This document shows, one piece after another, positions 15,091 through 22,320 of a DNA stretch of 23,444 nucleotides; the first letter of the stretch is position 1; every line of letters begins with the position of its first letter. The notes beneath the pieces were generated by a model. That model was not told the origin of the DNA, made no database searches, and saw only the letters and a list, made by a program, of their open reading frames with translations. A program made the position numbers and the translations under genes. The stretch spans positions 1 to 23,444 of the forward strand of contig JAKUNX010000011.1 in assembly GCA_022451835.1 (NCBI GenBank), in the 5' to 3' direction. Origin of the DNA: Candidatus Poseidoniaceae archaeon (GTDB lineage: Archaea; Thermoplasmatota; Poseidoniia; Poseidoniales; Poseidoniaceae).

Positions 15091-15136
15091 GGTTAGTCGG
15101 CAACTTGCAAGTGGGGTAGCCCCCGCAAGACTAACC
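15091..15136 (+). ncRNA. Structured leader hairpin upstream of the eS1 ribosomal protein gene
   Basis: GGTTAGTC (15091-15098) pairs with GACTAACC (15129-15136), CTTGC (15104-15108) with GCAAG (15125-15129, sharing G15129), and GGGG (15113-15116) with CCCC (15120-15123), giving one long, bulged hairpin. It ends 12 bases before the eS1 ATG. GGGGAGG (15086-15092), a strong Shine-Dalgarno, lies at its 5' foot, so folding would bring that site close to the ATG. A second copy of GGTTAGT at 15014-15020 could compete for the same partner strand. It is probably a cis-regulatory leader; autoregulation by a ribosomal protein is inferred, not shown. Confidence 0.5.
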
Positions 15137-15148
15137 GAGTTGATATCG

Positions 15149-16144
15149 ATGGCAAAGAAAGTGAGTGCAAAAGCACGTGCAGCAGCACGTAAACAGCGTG
15201 ACAAGTGGAAGATGAAGCGATGGTACACAATTCGTGCACCTCGACATCCATGGGACTTCAAGAACATCGGTGAAACTCTGGGAGAGTCTGACGAATCTAT
15301 TGTTGGCAGAGTTTATGAAATGACTTTGCAGGAATTCAATGGCGATTTTACCAAGATGCATGTAATTTTGAGATTCAGAGTGCATGAATGTGTCGGGCAA
15401 GACGCTTTGACCACCTTCATTGGGCATCACCATCAAACAGATCATACTCGAAGACAGATTCGTCGGTACCGTGGTAAGATAGACGATGTTGTTGAGGTTG
15501 TAACTACTGATGGATATCTTGTATGCTTGAAGCCATTAATTATCACCCAAAAGAGAGTTCAAACATCAGTAAAACAGGTAATGCGCTCAAAGACTAGAGA
15601 ATTGTTACTTGGTTATGCAGCTAAAAACACTTATTCTAAACTTCAAGAGTCAATTTTAGGTGGCGAACTAGAAGAAGATATTAGAAAAGCAGTCAAACCA
15701 ATTTATCCAATCAAGTCAGTCGCAATTCGAAAGAGTCAACTTCTTCAATCTGGTGTAGTCACTGAAAAAGGACCAACACTTGATGAAATCCATGCTGAAG
15801 AGAAGCGTGTCGCTGCAGAATTGAAAGCAAAGAAAGCTGCAGCCCTCGCAGCAGCAATGGAAGAGGAAGCAGATTCAGAAGCTACTCCTTCCATTCTAGA
15901 TGCGGCAGAAGCAATGGAACCAGAATCAGAAAAGCAAGATGCGGATGAAGATGCTCCTGCGGCAGAAGAGTCTGTAGCAGAAGAGCCTGAAGCAGAAAAT
16001 GTAGAAGAAGAGCCAGAGGTTACAGAATCTACAGATACTGATTACAGCAGTATGACTGTTGCAGAATTGAAGGAACTTCTAAAGGCTGCTGGAAAACCAG
16101 TATCTGGTAAGAAAGCCGACTTAATTTCTCGACTAGAGGAATAA
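15149..16144 (+). CDS. rps3ae: Ribosomal protein eS1 (S3Ae) with acidic linker and C-terminal SAP domain
   Basis: Residues 1-210 are archaeal/eukaryotic small-subunit protein eS1: WYTIRAPRHP, NIGETLGES, LRFRVHECVGQDALTTFIGH, RRQIRRYRGKIDDV and KPIYPIKSVAIRKSQLL are family-typical. Archaeal eS1 is usually about 200 residues; this one has 331. After a helix rich in A, K and E (about 210-240) comes an acidic Ala/Glu/Pro linker to about 297. Residues 298-331 then form a SAP motif (MTVAELKELLKAAGKPVSGKK, ending ISRLEE), a helix-extended-loop-helix nucleic-acid-binding unit. The frame is open upstream to 15059, but MAKKVSAKARAAARKQRDKW is the natural eS1 N-terminus, so ATG 15149 is chosen. It is divergent from the COG1325 gene and preceded by a structured leader. 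Confidence 0.92.
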   Translation: MAKKVSAKARAAARKQRDKWKMKRWYTIRAPRHPWDFKNIGETLGESDESIVGRVYEMTLQEFNGDFTKMHVILRFRVHECVGQDALTTFIGHHHQTDHTRRQIRRYRGKIDDVVEVVTTDGYLVCLKPLIITQKRVQTSVKQVMRSKTRELLLGYAAKNTYSKLQESILGGELEEDIRKAVKPIYPIKSVAIRKSQLLQSGVVTEKGPTLDEIHAEEKRVAAELKAKKAAALAAAMEEEADSEATPSILDAAEAMEPESEKQDADEDAPAAEESVAEEPEAENVEEEPEVTESTDTDYSSMTVAELKELLKAAGKPVSGKKADLISRLEE

Positions 16145-16171
16145 TTTCTTTCCACCATTTGGTGATGCTAT

Positions 16172-16972
16172 ATGGACCGCATTGGCATTATTGGCGGCAC
16201 TGGACTTATCTCGATTGATTTCGGTAAGGATTACATTGAAACTCTATCAGAGCATCATTTGGGTATTACTCGAACAGATCTAGTAACTGTGGAAACAAAG
16301 TATGGTGAAGTTCCTCTAAAATGTATTTCAATGACCTATGGCGGCAAAGCAAAAGAGTTGATATTTTTACAAAGACATCATAATAATGATGAAGCAAACA
16401 AACCTCCCCACATGATAAATCACAAAGCCAATATCACCGCACTAATCAATGCTGGTTGTGATGTAATAATTTCTGTTTGCTCTATTGGAACTTTAGTCAA
16501 AGACTTACCACCTGGTAAAGTAGCATTAGCAGGACAATATATCGACTTTTCAGGCATTGCAACAAGTTTCAACGATACATTTGCAGTATTTACATCAGTT
16601 ACTGAGCCATTCTCAAAGGAATTAAATGAAAAACTTGAATCTGTATTAAGATCAACTCAAAACTTTAGTGATAACGAGAAAATGTACTACACATATTGGC
16701 TTGCTCAAGGCCCACACTTTGAAACTCGTGCAGAAGTTGATGCTATTGAAAAGTTGGGAGGAGAAATGGTAGGAATGACAATGCCAAGAGAAGTTAAATT
16801 AGCCAATGAAATGGAAATTCCTTATTCAGCAATCTGCATTTCATCGAACTGGGCTGCCGGTCGAGAACCAGGTGACCCAAGCGCAGATTTATCTCATGAA
16901 TTAGTTTCTTCACAAGCTAATGATCGATTAAATCCAGTGATGCAGTGTATTATTTCAGTCCTAGCAAATTAG
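16172..16972 (+). CDS. 5'-methylthiopurine nucleoside phosphorylase (MTAP/PNP family; possibly methylthioinosine phosphorylase)
   Basis: The enzyme phosphorolyses 5'-methylthio-nucleosides to free purine and methylthioribose 1-phosphate, for salvage of the polyamine and SAM by-product. The 266-residue protein has the family-2 phosphorylase signature: IGGTGL (7-12), the phosphate site LQRHH (66-70), PPHMINHKANITAL (78-91), SVCSIGTL (101-108), GPHFETRAEV (180-189) and GEMVGMTMPREVKLA (197-211). At the base-recognition position classical MTAPs have Asp (as in TDYD), but here the segment is SSNWAAG with N226 and A228. This resembles phosphorylases acting on 6-oxopurines, so methylthioinosine or inosine/guanosine may be preferred. 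GGTGAT lies 5 bases before the ATG. The family is sure; the substrate is not. Confidence 0.85.
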   Translation: MDRIGIIGGTGLISIDFGKDYIETLSEHHLGITRTDLVTVETKYGEVPLKCISMTYGGKAKELIFLQRHHNNDEANKPPHMINHKANITALINAGCDVIISVCSIGTLVKDLPPGKVALAGQYIDFSGIATSFNDTFAVFTSVTEPFSKELNEKLESVLRSTQNFSDNEKMYYTYWLAQGPHFETRAEVDAIEKLGGEMVGMTMPREVKLANEMEIPYSAICISSNWAAGREPGDPSADLSHELVSSQANDRLNPVMQCIISVLAN

Positions 16973-17007
16973 GAAGTTATATTCTGCTCCACCTTATACA
17001 TTAATTC

Positions 17008-17379
17008 ATGGACGGTAAAGATGTTGTAGACTGGGTTGAATATTCTCCAACAGATGAATGGGAAACAATGATGAAAAAAGTTGCTGAATTCCATCACAAG
17101 CATGATTTTGCTGGGAAAAATGGCCATGATATGGGTTACAGAATTGCCTTGACTGTTGAAGAATTAGGCGAATTATCTGCTGCAATAACCAAGGGTAAGC
17201 CCTTAGAAGAGTGTGCAGAGGAGATGGCTGATGTATTGATTTTGTTAATGGGTCATTCAATAGCGATGAAAATTGATTTGAAAGCTGCATTTGAAAAGAA
17301 ATATCATCGGATAATGCAACGTAAAGCCTTAACAGGTAGGCTTGGAGTAAGAGTTACTGAGTACCAAAATCAAGATTAA
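17008..17379 (+). CDS. MazG-like nucleotide pyrophosphohydrolase
   Basis: The 123-residue protein carries the all-alpha NTP pyrophosphohydrolase signature ExxE-x(n)-ExxD: VEELGELSAAI with E52 and E55, then EECAEEMADVLI with E72 and D75, which together bind Mg2+. Such enzymes hydrolyse NTPs or dNTPs to the monophosphate and PPi, often as house-cleaning or as a dUTP/dCTP pyrophosphatase. It starts 35 bases after the methylthiopurine phosphorylase and ends one base from the convergent folA gene. The closeness to folA and thyA makes a role in dUTP removal and dUMP supply attractive, but this is inference because the genes are on opposite strands. No ribosome-binding site is visible before the ATG. 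Confidence 0.8.
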   Translation: MDGKDVVDWVEYSPTDEWETMMKKVAEFHHKHDFAGKNGHDMGYRIALTVEELGELSAAITKGKPLEECAEEMADVLILLMGHSIAMKIDLKAAFEKKYHRIMQRKALTGRLGVRVTEYQNQD

Positions 17380-17380
17380 A

Positions 17381-17854
17381 TCAGTTCTTTTTGACCAGCA
17401 CTTCAAATGTCATGTCATATTGATCTTTGTCTGATTTTTCGACAAATTTGGTTTCGATAACTGTAAACATCTCCTCATCAATTTCTGGAGCAAACGTATC
17501 TGGTTGCTCAACATTACAATGAATTATTGTCCGATAAATTTTCTCAATATGAGGCAAGAATAGTGAATATATCTCTCCTCCACCAATAACGAATACATTT
17601 TGTTTCATTGATAATTCAATTACTTCTTCAAATGTTGTAGTTTCTATATCATCTCGATTACTCCGAGTCATAACTAAGTGTCGTCGCTCTGGCAATTTTC
17701 CAGGCAGGCTCTCCCAAGTTTTTCTACCCATTACAATGGTTCCTCCAAGGGTGATTTTTTTGAAGTGCTGCAAATCAGTAGATTGACGCCAAGGTAAATC
17801 ACCATCTTTACCAATAGCATTTTGTAAATCACAAGCAAAAATCATGGTTAACAT
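17381..17854 (-). CDS. folA: Dihydrofolate reductase
   Basis: The product reduces dihydrofolate to tetrahydrofolate with NADPH, restoring the cofactor oxidised by thymidylate synthase. The 157-residue length equals that of typical bacterial DHFR. The folate-site aspartate is D27 in LPWRQSTDLQHFK; NADPH-binding motifs MGRKTWESLP (42-51) and VIGGGEIY (89-96) are intact. It lies 9 bases downstream of the thyA stop, so translation is probably coupled, with a TTGAT sequence before ATG 17854 acting as a weak ribosome-binding site (a second ATG lies 9 bases further in). Together with thyA it is a complete bacterial-style thymidylate cycle. The bacterial likeness suggests ancient transfer, which only a tree can test. 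Confidence 0.95.
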   Translation of the reverse strand: MLTMIFACDLQNAIGKDGDLPWRQSTDLQHFKKITLGGTIVMGRKTWESLPGKLPERRHLVMTRSNRDDIETTTFEEVIELSMKQNVFVIGGGEIYSLFLPHIEKIYRTIIHCNVEQPDTFAPEIDEEMFTVIETKFVEKSDKDQYDMTFEVLVKKN

Positions 17855-17863
17855 GTTATCAAC

Positions 17864-18658
17864 TCAAATTGCTATTGGTGCTGAAATATGGGGGTGATGT
17901 TGGTAATCTAGAACTTCTATGTCATCAAAATCAAAATTATCTATATCAGTAATTTCATGGTTTAATTTCAATTTAGGCAAATCCATTGGTTCTCGAGTGA
18001 TTTGTAACCTTGCTTGTTCTAAGTGATTGTTGTAAAGGTGTGCATCGCCTATTGTGTGTACAAATACGCCAGGTTGTAAATTACAAACTTGCGCCATCAT
18101 ATGAGTGAGCAATGCATATGATGCAATATTAAATGGCACTCCAAGGAATACATCAGCACTTCTTTGGTACAATTGGCAATTCAATTTTCCATTTGCTACA
18201 TGAAATTGGAAAAAGGCATGGCAAGGCATGAGCGCCATTTCATCTAATTCACCAACATTCCAAGCAGAGACAATTATTCTTCGACTGTTTGGATTTTTCT
18301 TAATCATCTCAATTGCATCTTCAACTTGGTCGATAATACGTCCATCTTTTGCTTCCCACTTACGCCATTGCTTGCCGTAAACTGGTCCAAGATCGCCATT
18401 GTCATCAGCCCATTCATTCCATATTCGAACGCCATTTTCTTGCAGGTATTTGACATTAGTATCTCCTTTGAGAAACCAAAGTAATTCGTAAACGATAGAC
18501 TTCAGATGTAATTTTTTTGTAGTGACCATAGGGAACCCTTCAGATAAATCAAATCTCATTTGGTGGCCAAATACTGACAGCGTCCCAGTACCTGTTCTAT
18601 CGCCTTTATGTTCACCCTCATCGAGGATTCTTCGAATTAGACTTAGATATTGTTCCAT
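17864..18658 (-). CDS. thyA: Thymidylate synthase ThyA, bacterial type
   Basis: ThyA methylates dUMP to dTMP using methylene-tetrahydrofolate. From ATG 18658 the protein has 264 residues, the same as E. coli ThyA, and appears colinear with it. The hallmark segments are DRTGTGTLSVFGHQMRF (20-36), LWFLKGDTN, GPVYGKQWRKW (91-101), the nucleophile C146 in MALMPCHAFFQF, QRSADVFLGVPFNIASYAL and DAHLYNNH. The frame extends to 18691, but GGTGAT sits 3 bases before ATG 18658, and the first residues MEQYLSLIRRILDEG match the family start, so 18658 is chosen. It is followed by folA and preceded, 60 bases away, by a plsC-type gene on the same strand. It is much closer to bacterial ThyA than to methanogen-type enzymes, suggesting transfer. 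Confidence 0.96.
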   Translation of the reverse strand: MEQYLSLIRRILDEGEHKGDRTGTGTLSVFGHQMRFDLSEGFPMVTTKKLHLKSIVYELLWFLKGDTNVKYLQENGVRIWNEWADDNGDLGPVYGKQWRKWEAKDGRIIDQVEDAIEMIKKNPNSRRIIVSAWNVGELDEMALMPCHAFFQFHVANGKLNCQLYQRSADVFLGVPFNIASYALLTHMMAQVCNLQPGVFVHTIGDAHLYNNHLEQARLQITREPMDLPKLKLNHEITDIDNFDFDDIEVLDYQHHPHISAPIAI

Positions 18659-18718
18659 ACTATCACCAAACCTACCAATGGTAGACAGCATTTGATAATT
18701 TTCTTGAACAAGAGAATG

Positions 18719-19507
18719 TTAAGGTGCTCCTAATGAATTAATACTCTGCATTAGTTGGTCTGTGAATTTTCGGTATAGACCGGATATAGTAGATTTTATC
18801 TCATGCTTTTCTTGCTTAGAAATTTCTTCCAAAATATCGGTAGTCATCGCACCACCATTCGGGTCTTGGAGCCATTCAAACCAAGTGATTTTTTGTCCAA
18901 AATTAACCTTAACTGGACGCCACAACTTAGGCAATTTGTCTTTTTGTGGAGCCATCATTTCTCTGGTGCCAATTAACGCAATTGGAATTACTATGGTATT
19001 TGGGAATGAAGCAGCAAGTCTAGCAATGCCGGTTTTCCCTGGCAATAAAAATGGGGGTTCAGTTTTCTTAGATCTTGTTCCTTCGGGAAAAATTCCTAAT
19101 GCTGAATTGTTAGCTAATACATCCGCTGCACAAGATAATGCTTCATCTCCACCAGCCTCTCGATGCGTTTCAATTTGACCGGTTAGATTCATGATAAGTC
19201 GTAAAAAGAAATTCCTAAAGTGACCATCTTTTGCTAAGTAGTGAACTTTTCTTCTTGATGAAGCGATAACTAATATTGGATCTACATGTGATAGATGATT
19301 TGCTGCAAAAATAGTTGCCCCATTGCCAGGTATATGTTCTGATCCTGTGGCTCTAATCCTCGCCCAACTTCTAATTATTGGGGAGAAAATAAACCGTATT
19401 ATTGAGTATCCTGGGGTGTAAGAAATCTTACCATTACGAGGCTTAATTTTCCAATGACTTTCCAGTAACTGCCAAGCATCCTCGATACTACCCGGCGGTT
19501 TGTTCAT
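18719..19507 (-). CDS. PlsC-type 1-acyl-glycerol-3-phosphate acyltransferase
   Basis: The product is a LPLAT/PlsC-family acyltransferase: the catalytic HX4D motif is NHLSHVDP (H71 and D76 in the 262-residue form) and the phosphate-binding motif is FPEGTRS (140-146). A hydrophobic segment (YSIIRFIFSPII) precedes the catalytic domain and may attach it to the membrane. In bacteria it esterifies the sn-2 position of lysophosphatidic acid. Canonical archaeal membranes use ether lipids, so the role here is open: ester lipids, or acylation of another acceptor. The frame extends to GTG 19519, but ATG 19507, preceded by GTGGCACACAGT, matches the spacing of AGGTGGCATAGT before ATG 9461 and is preferred. 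It is probably the first gene of a plsC-thyA-folA transcript. Confidence 0.85.
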   Translation of the reverse strand: MNKPPGSIEDAWQLLESHWKIKPRNGKISYTPGYSIIRFIFSPIIRSWARIRATGSEHIPGNGATIFAANHLSHVDPILVIASSRRKVHYLAKDGHFRNFFLRLIMNLTGQIETHREAGGDEALSCAADVLANNSALGIFPEGTRSKKTEPPFLLPGKTGIARLAASFPNTIVIPIALIGTREMMAPQKDKLPKLWRPVKVNFGQKITWFEWLQDPNGGAMTTDILEEISKQEKHEIKSTISGLYRKFTDQLMQSINSLGAP

Positions 19508-19618
19508 ACTGTGTGCCACGAGGTAGACTCTTTGATAGTTACTTTGATTTTGAAATAAAAAGTTAGTTTTGTTAAGAGATTTTTTTGTTTCAAATACGAA
19601 GTATGAAAAACATGTTAT

Positions 19619-20860
19619 TTGAGCAGAATATATTCGGGCAGTGGTGATTTGGGGAGAGTAATTAATTCATCTTGTGTCCTTATCATCGTTTTAGGCTTGG
19701 TTTTTTGTCCTACTGTTATTGCAGACGTTGAATGGGAAGAAGATGGTTGGCTAAATACCAATCTTGTCAAAGAGCGACTAAATAACGGTGATGAATTTGG
19801 CTGTTATGAAATTCCTGGTTTGTCTTGGGAAAACGATCCAGGCGCAGTTGCAGGTGAATGCCGACAATATATAGAACAGCGTACAGCAGCGAGTTTGTGG
19901 GGTGAAAACCCAATCTCAACTTACTCTCCAAATGGCTTGTCAATGTCACAACATCAAATAATTTCCAAACAAGGATTTGTTGTTCATGGAGACCTAAATG
20001 GCCTAGATTACACTGCTTGGCACAATGCATCAGATGTTCCTGAGGATCTTTGGGATTGGTATAATTTAGGCCGCAGGGGTGGAAGTCTCGAACAAATTAT
20101 TGGCTCTGTTGATGATGTGAGAGGGGCTGTTGAGGAAGGTGGATTGGTTAATCTTTATTGGATCGGCCGAGTACATGAAGCTACGATTAGACATGATTCT
20201 GATATTGAAGATTATATCTCTAATGATGCTGATGCTTGGTTGACTACATGGGGCCAAGCATGGTCATACTGGGCTAAGAGTAAGTGCTATGAGTTTGATC
20301 ATTCAATTATTAGCCAAGGCGAAAATTATGTTCTGAATTTTGAATCATTGATTAAAGAGCAATGTACAAATCTATTACCGGAGAGATGGAATGTGCCAAT
20401 AACATGGATGCTAGATATTGGTAGTTCAGACGTAATTGAAATTTCAGCAGACGGTGAATCACTTGAAGAAATTTCTCAGCAACGACATACTAGAGAAGGA
20501 TATAGTAAACTTCCTAATCAGTATTTGCACATAAGCATTACAGATGGTAAATCAGTAAACATTACAATTGAATCTGACGAATATGATGTTATGGGAATCA
20601 GCGAATTTTGGAATAACCATTCTTCTGCAATTACTATAGCAGCCCATGAAACATCTGATTTGTTTAAATGGTCTAAGAGATTTGTTGGCCAAGAAGATTT
20701 AGTTTTTACTTGGTTGCTTGAACCAAGAACTATGGATGGAGATGCAGATTGGCTTCCATATGCTGCATTAGTAGTGGGTGCAACTGCAATTTTGACTATG
20801 CTAGTCGTTTTGAAGCGTGAAGGATTGGGCCCTCTCGCCAAGCAAGAAACAGAACAATAA
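19619..20860 (+). CDS. Secreted, C-terminally anchored protein of unknown function
   Basis: I do not recognise this 413-residue protein. It has a signal peptide with hydrophobic core CVLIIVLGLVF and probable cleavage after TVIA, then an exported domain of about 340 residues rich in W, D and E, and a C-terminal membrane helix (about 378-397, YAALVVGATAILTMLVVL) followed by a short basic cytoplasmic tail. Four cysteines in the exported part (about 62, 81, 221 and 249) could form disulphides. The start is uncertain: TTG at 19619 gives the longest frame, TTG at 19649 (MGRVINSS) gives a more normal 25-residue signal peptide but has GGTGAT directly abutting it, and there is no in-frame ATG. It lies upstream of trpS without an obvious functional tie. 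Confidence 0.65.
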   Translation: MSRIYSGSGDLGRVINSSCVLIIVLGLVFCPTVIADVEWEEDGWLNTNLVKERLNNGDEFGCYEIPGLSWENDPGAVAGECRQYIEQRTAASLWGENPISTYSPNGLSMSQHQIISKQGFVVHGDLNGLDYTAWHNASDVPEDLWDWYNLGRRGGSLEQIIGSVDDVRGAVEEGGLVNLYWIGRVHEATIRHDSDIEDYISNDADAWLTTWGQAWSYWAKSKCYEFDHSIISQGENYVLNFESLIKEQCTNLLPERWNVPITWMLDIGSSDVIEISADGESLEEISQQRHTREGYSKLPNQYLHISITDGKSVNITIESDEYDVMGISEFWNNHSSAITIAAHETSDLFKWSKRFVGQEDLVFTWLLEPRTMDGDADWLPYAALVVGATAILTMLVVLKREGLGPLAKQETEQ

Positions 20861-20934
20861 CGCATTTATTGTTCAATATTCATCGAAGGCTTGATGAAAT
20901 AAGTCTAATGAGTTTCAATAAAGGCGGATACTAC

Positions 20935-22320
20935 ATGGGTGATGAAAAATTAAACATCGATCCTTGGAGTAGCACTCAATCTACAGATTATTCTAGGATA
21001 ATAGAACAATTTGGTCTTTCAAACTTGAATAATCTAACTTTACCTGAACCATCTCACCTACACCGAAGAGGTATTATTTTCGCTCATAGAGACTTAGATA
21101 TTGTGTTGGATTCTCAAAAAATGGGTAATTCATTTGGGGTATTAACAGGGCTTATGCCAAGTGGCAGAATGCATTTAGGTCATTCAATGGTGATTGAGCA
21201 AGTTAAATGGTTTCAAAAGTTGGGTGGTGATGTAACTATTGCAGTGGCAGATCTAGAAAGCCAAGCAACTCGGGGAGTAAGTCTCGCCAAAGGAAGAGAA
21301 ATTGCGCTTAATGAATATGTAGCAAATTATGCGGCATTAGGACTTGATCCTAATTTGACTAATGTCTATTTCCAATCAACTCGTTCAGAAGTTCAAAGAC
21401 TTGGTTTCCAGTTAGGAAAACGCACAAATTTAAGTGAATTTGAATCCATATATGGTTTCAAAGGAGAAACCAATCTTGCTCACGTCCAAGCTCCAATGGT
21501 TCAAGTTGGGGATATACTTCATCCTCAGACAGATGAATTTGGAGGTTTAAGACCAATAGTGGTTCCAGTAGGCGTTGACCAAGACCCTCATTTAAGATTA
21601 ACAAGAGGCATTGCATCTAAGTCAAACTGGTTTAATATCAAAGACAACAATGGTCCAGGAATTTTGATTGGTTTGTCAGTACAGGATGAAAATGCCGAGT
21701 TATTGGGTCAAATGCCTAACGGTAGAATCGATAAGAACAAAGTGGCTAATATTTTTGCTATGATTGTGGAGAATCTAGTTGAACTTGGCTTTTCAGATAT
21801 TAATTCAAATCCTAAGCAAGGGACAATAGTAGTTCCTAGCGCCACAAAGAAAGATATGAATGCAATTAGGATGAAATTACTGCAATTAGAGAGGCAACTA
21901 GGGGGGATGGGTCTGCTAGCGCCATCTTCAACATATCATCATTTTGCAGTTGGTTTGACCGGAGAAAAGATGAGTAGTAGCAAGCCAAAAACAACCATAT
22001 TTCTCGATGATGATATTGGTACAGTTACTAAGAAAATCAAGAAGGCTTATTCTGGTGGACAATCAACAATAGAAGAGCACAGAAGGTTAGGCGGAAATCC
22101 AGATATTGATGTTGCTTACCAGTATATGATGTACTTTTTTGAACAAGATGACACATATCTTGCCGAGATAAATTCCGACTATCGAAACGGGAAAATTTTA
22201 GCTGGTGAAATGAAACAATTATGCATTGACAAAGCTACAGAATGGATGAGCAATCACATAGAGTTACGTAATCAGACCGAACACATGGTTGAAGAATTCC
22301 TCGCCCTGGATTCTCGCTGA
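20935..22320 (+). CDS. trpS: Tryptophanyl-tRNA synthetase, archaeal type
   Basis: The class I synthetase charges tRNA-Trp. From ATG 20935 it has 461 residues. The archaeal/eukaryotic-type N-terminus includes IDPW and DYSRIIEQFG. The HIGH motif is PSGRMHLGH (76-84), the tryptophan/ATP region is VGVDQDPHLRLTRG (212-225), and the KMSKS motif is GEKMSSSKP (343-351). Between LTRGIA and PSSTYHHF there is an unusually long insertion of roughly 90 residues that I do not recognise. The frame is open to TTG 20869, with a further ATG at 20908, but neither has a ribosome-binding site. GGCGG lies 7 bases before 20935, and the family-like sequence begins there. The stop codon abuts that of the convergent zpr1 gene. 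Confidence 0.93.
   Translation: MGDEKLNIDPWSSTQSTDYSRIIEQFGLSNLNNLTLPEPSHLHRRGIIFAHRDLDIVLDSQKMGNSFGVLTGLMPSGRMHLGHSMVIEQVKWFQKLGGDVTIAVADLESQATRGVSLAKGREIALNEYVANYAALGLDPNLTNVYFQSTRSEVQRLGFQLGKRTNLSEFESIYGFKGETNLAHVQAPMVQVGDILHPQTDEFGGLRPIVVPVGVDQDPHLRLTRGIASKSNWFNIKDNNGPGILIGLSVQDENAELLGQMPNGRIDKNKVANIFAMIVENLVELGFSDINSNPKQGTIVVPSATKKDMNAIRMKLLQLERQLGGMGLLAPSSTYHHFAVGLTGEKMSSSKPKTTIFLDDDIGTVTKKIKKAYSGGQSTIEEHRRLGGNPDIDVAYQYMMYFFEQDDTYLAEINSDYRNGKILAGEMKQLCIDKATEWMSNHIELRNQTEHMVEEFLALDSR

Noticed and set aside
15059..15148. N-terminal extension of eS1 starting at 15059
   Set aside because: The frame is open, but it runs through the leader hairpin and encodes nothing eS1-like. The family N-terminus begins at ATG 15149.
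16153..16164. CACC-ATTT-GGTG hairpin that would hide the ribosome-binding site of the phosphorylase gene
   Set aside because: A four-pair stem is too weak, and the same GGTGAT without a dyad serves other genes here.
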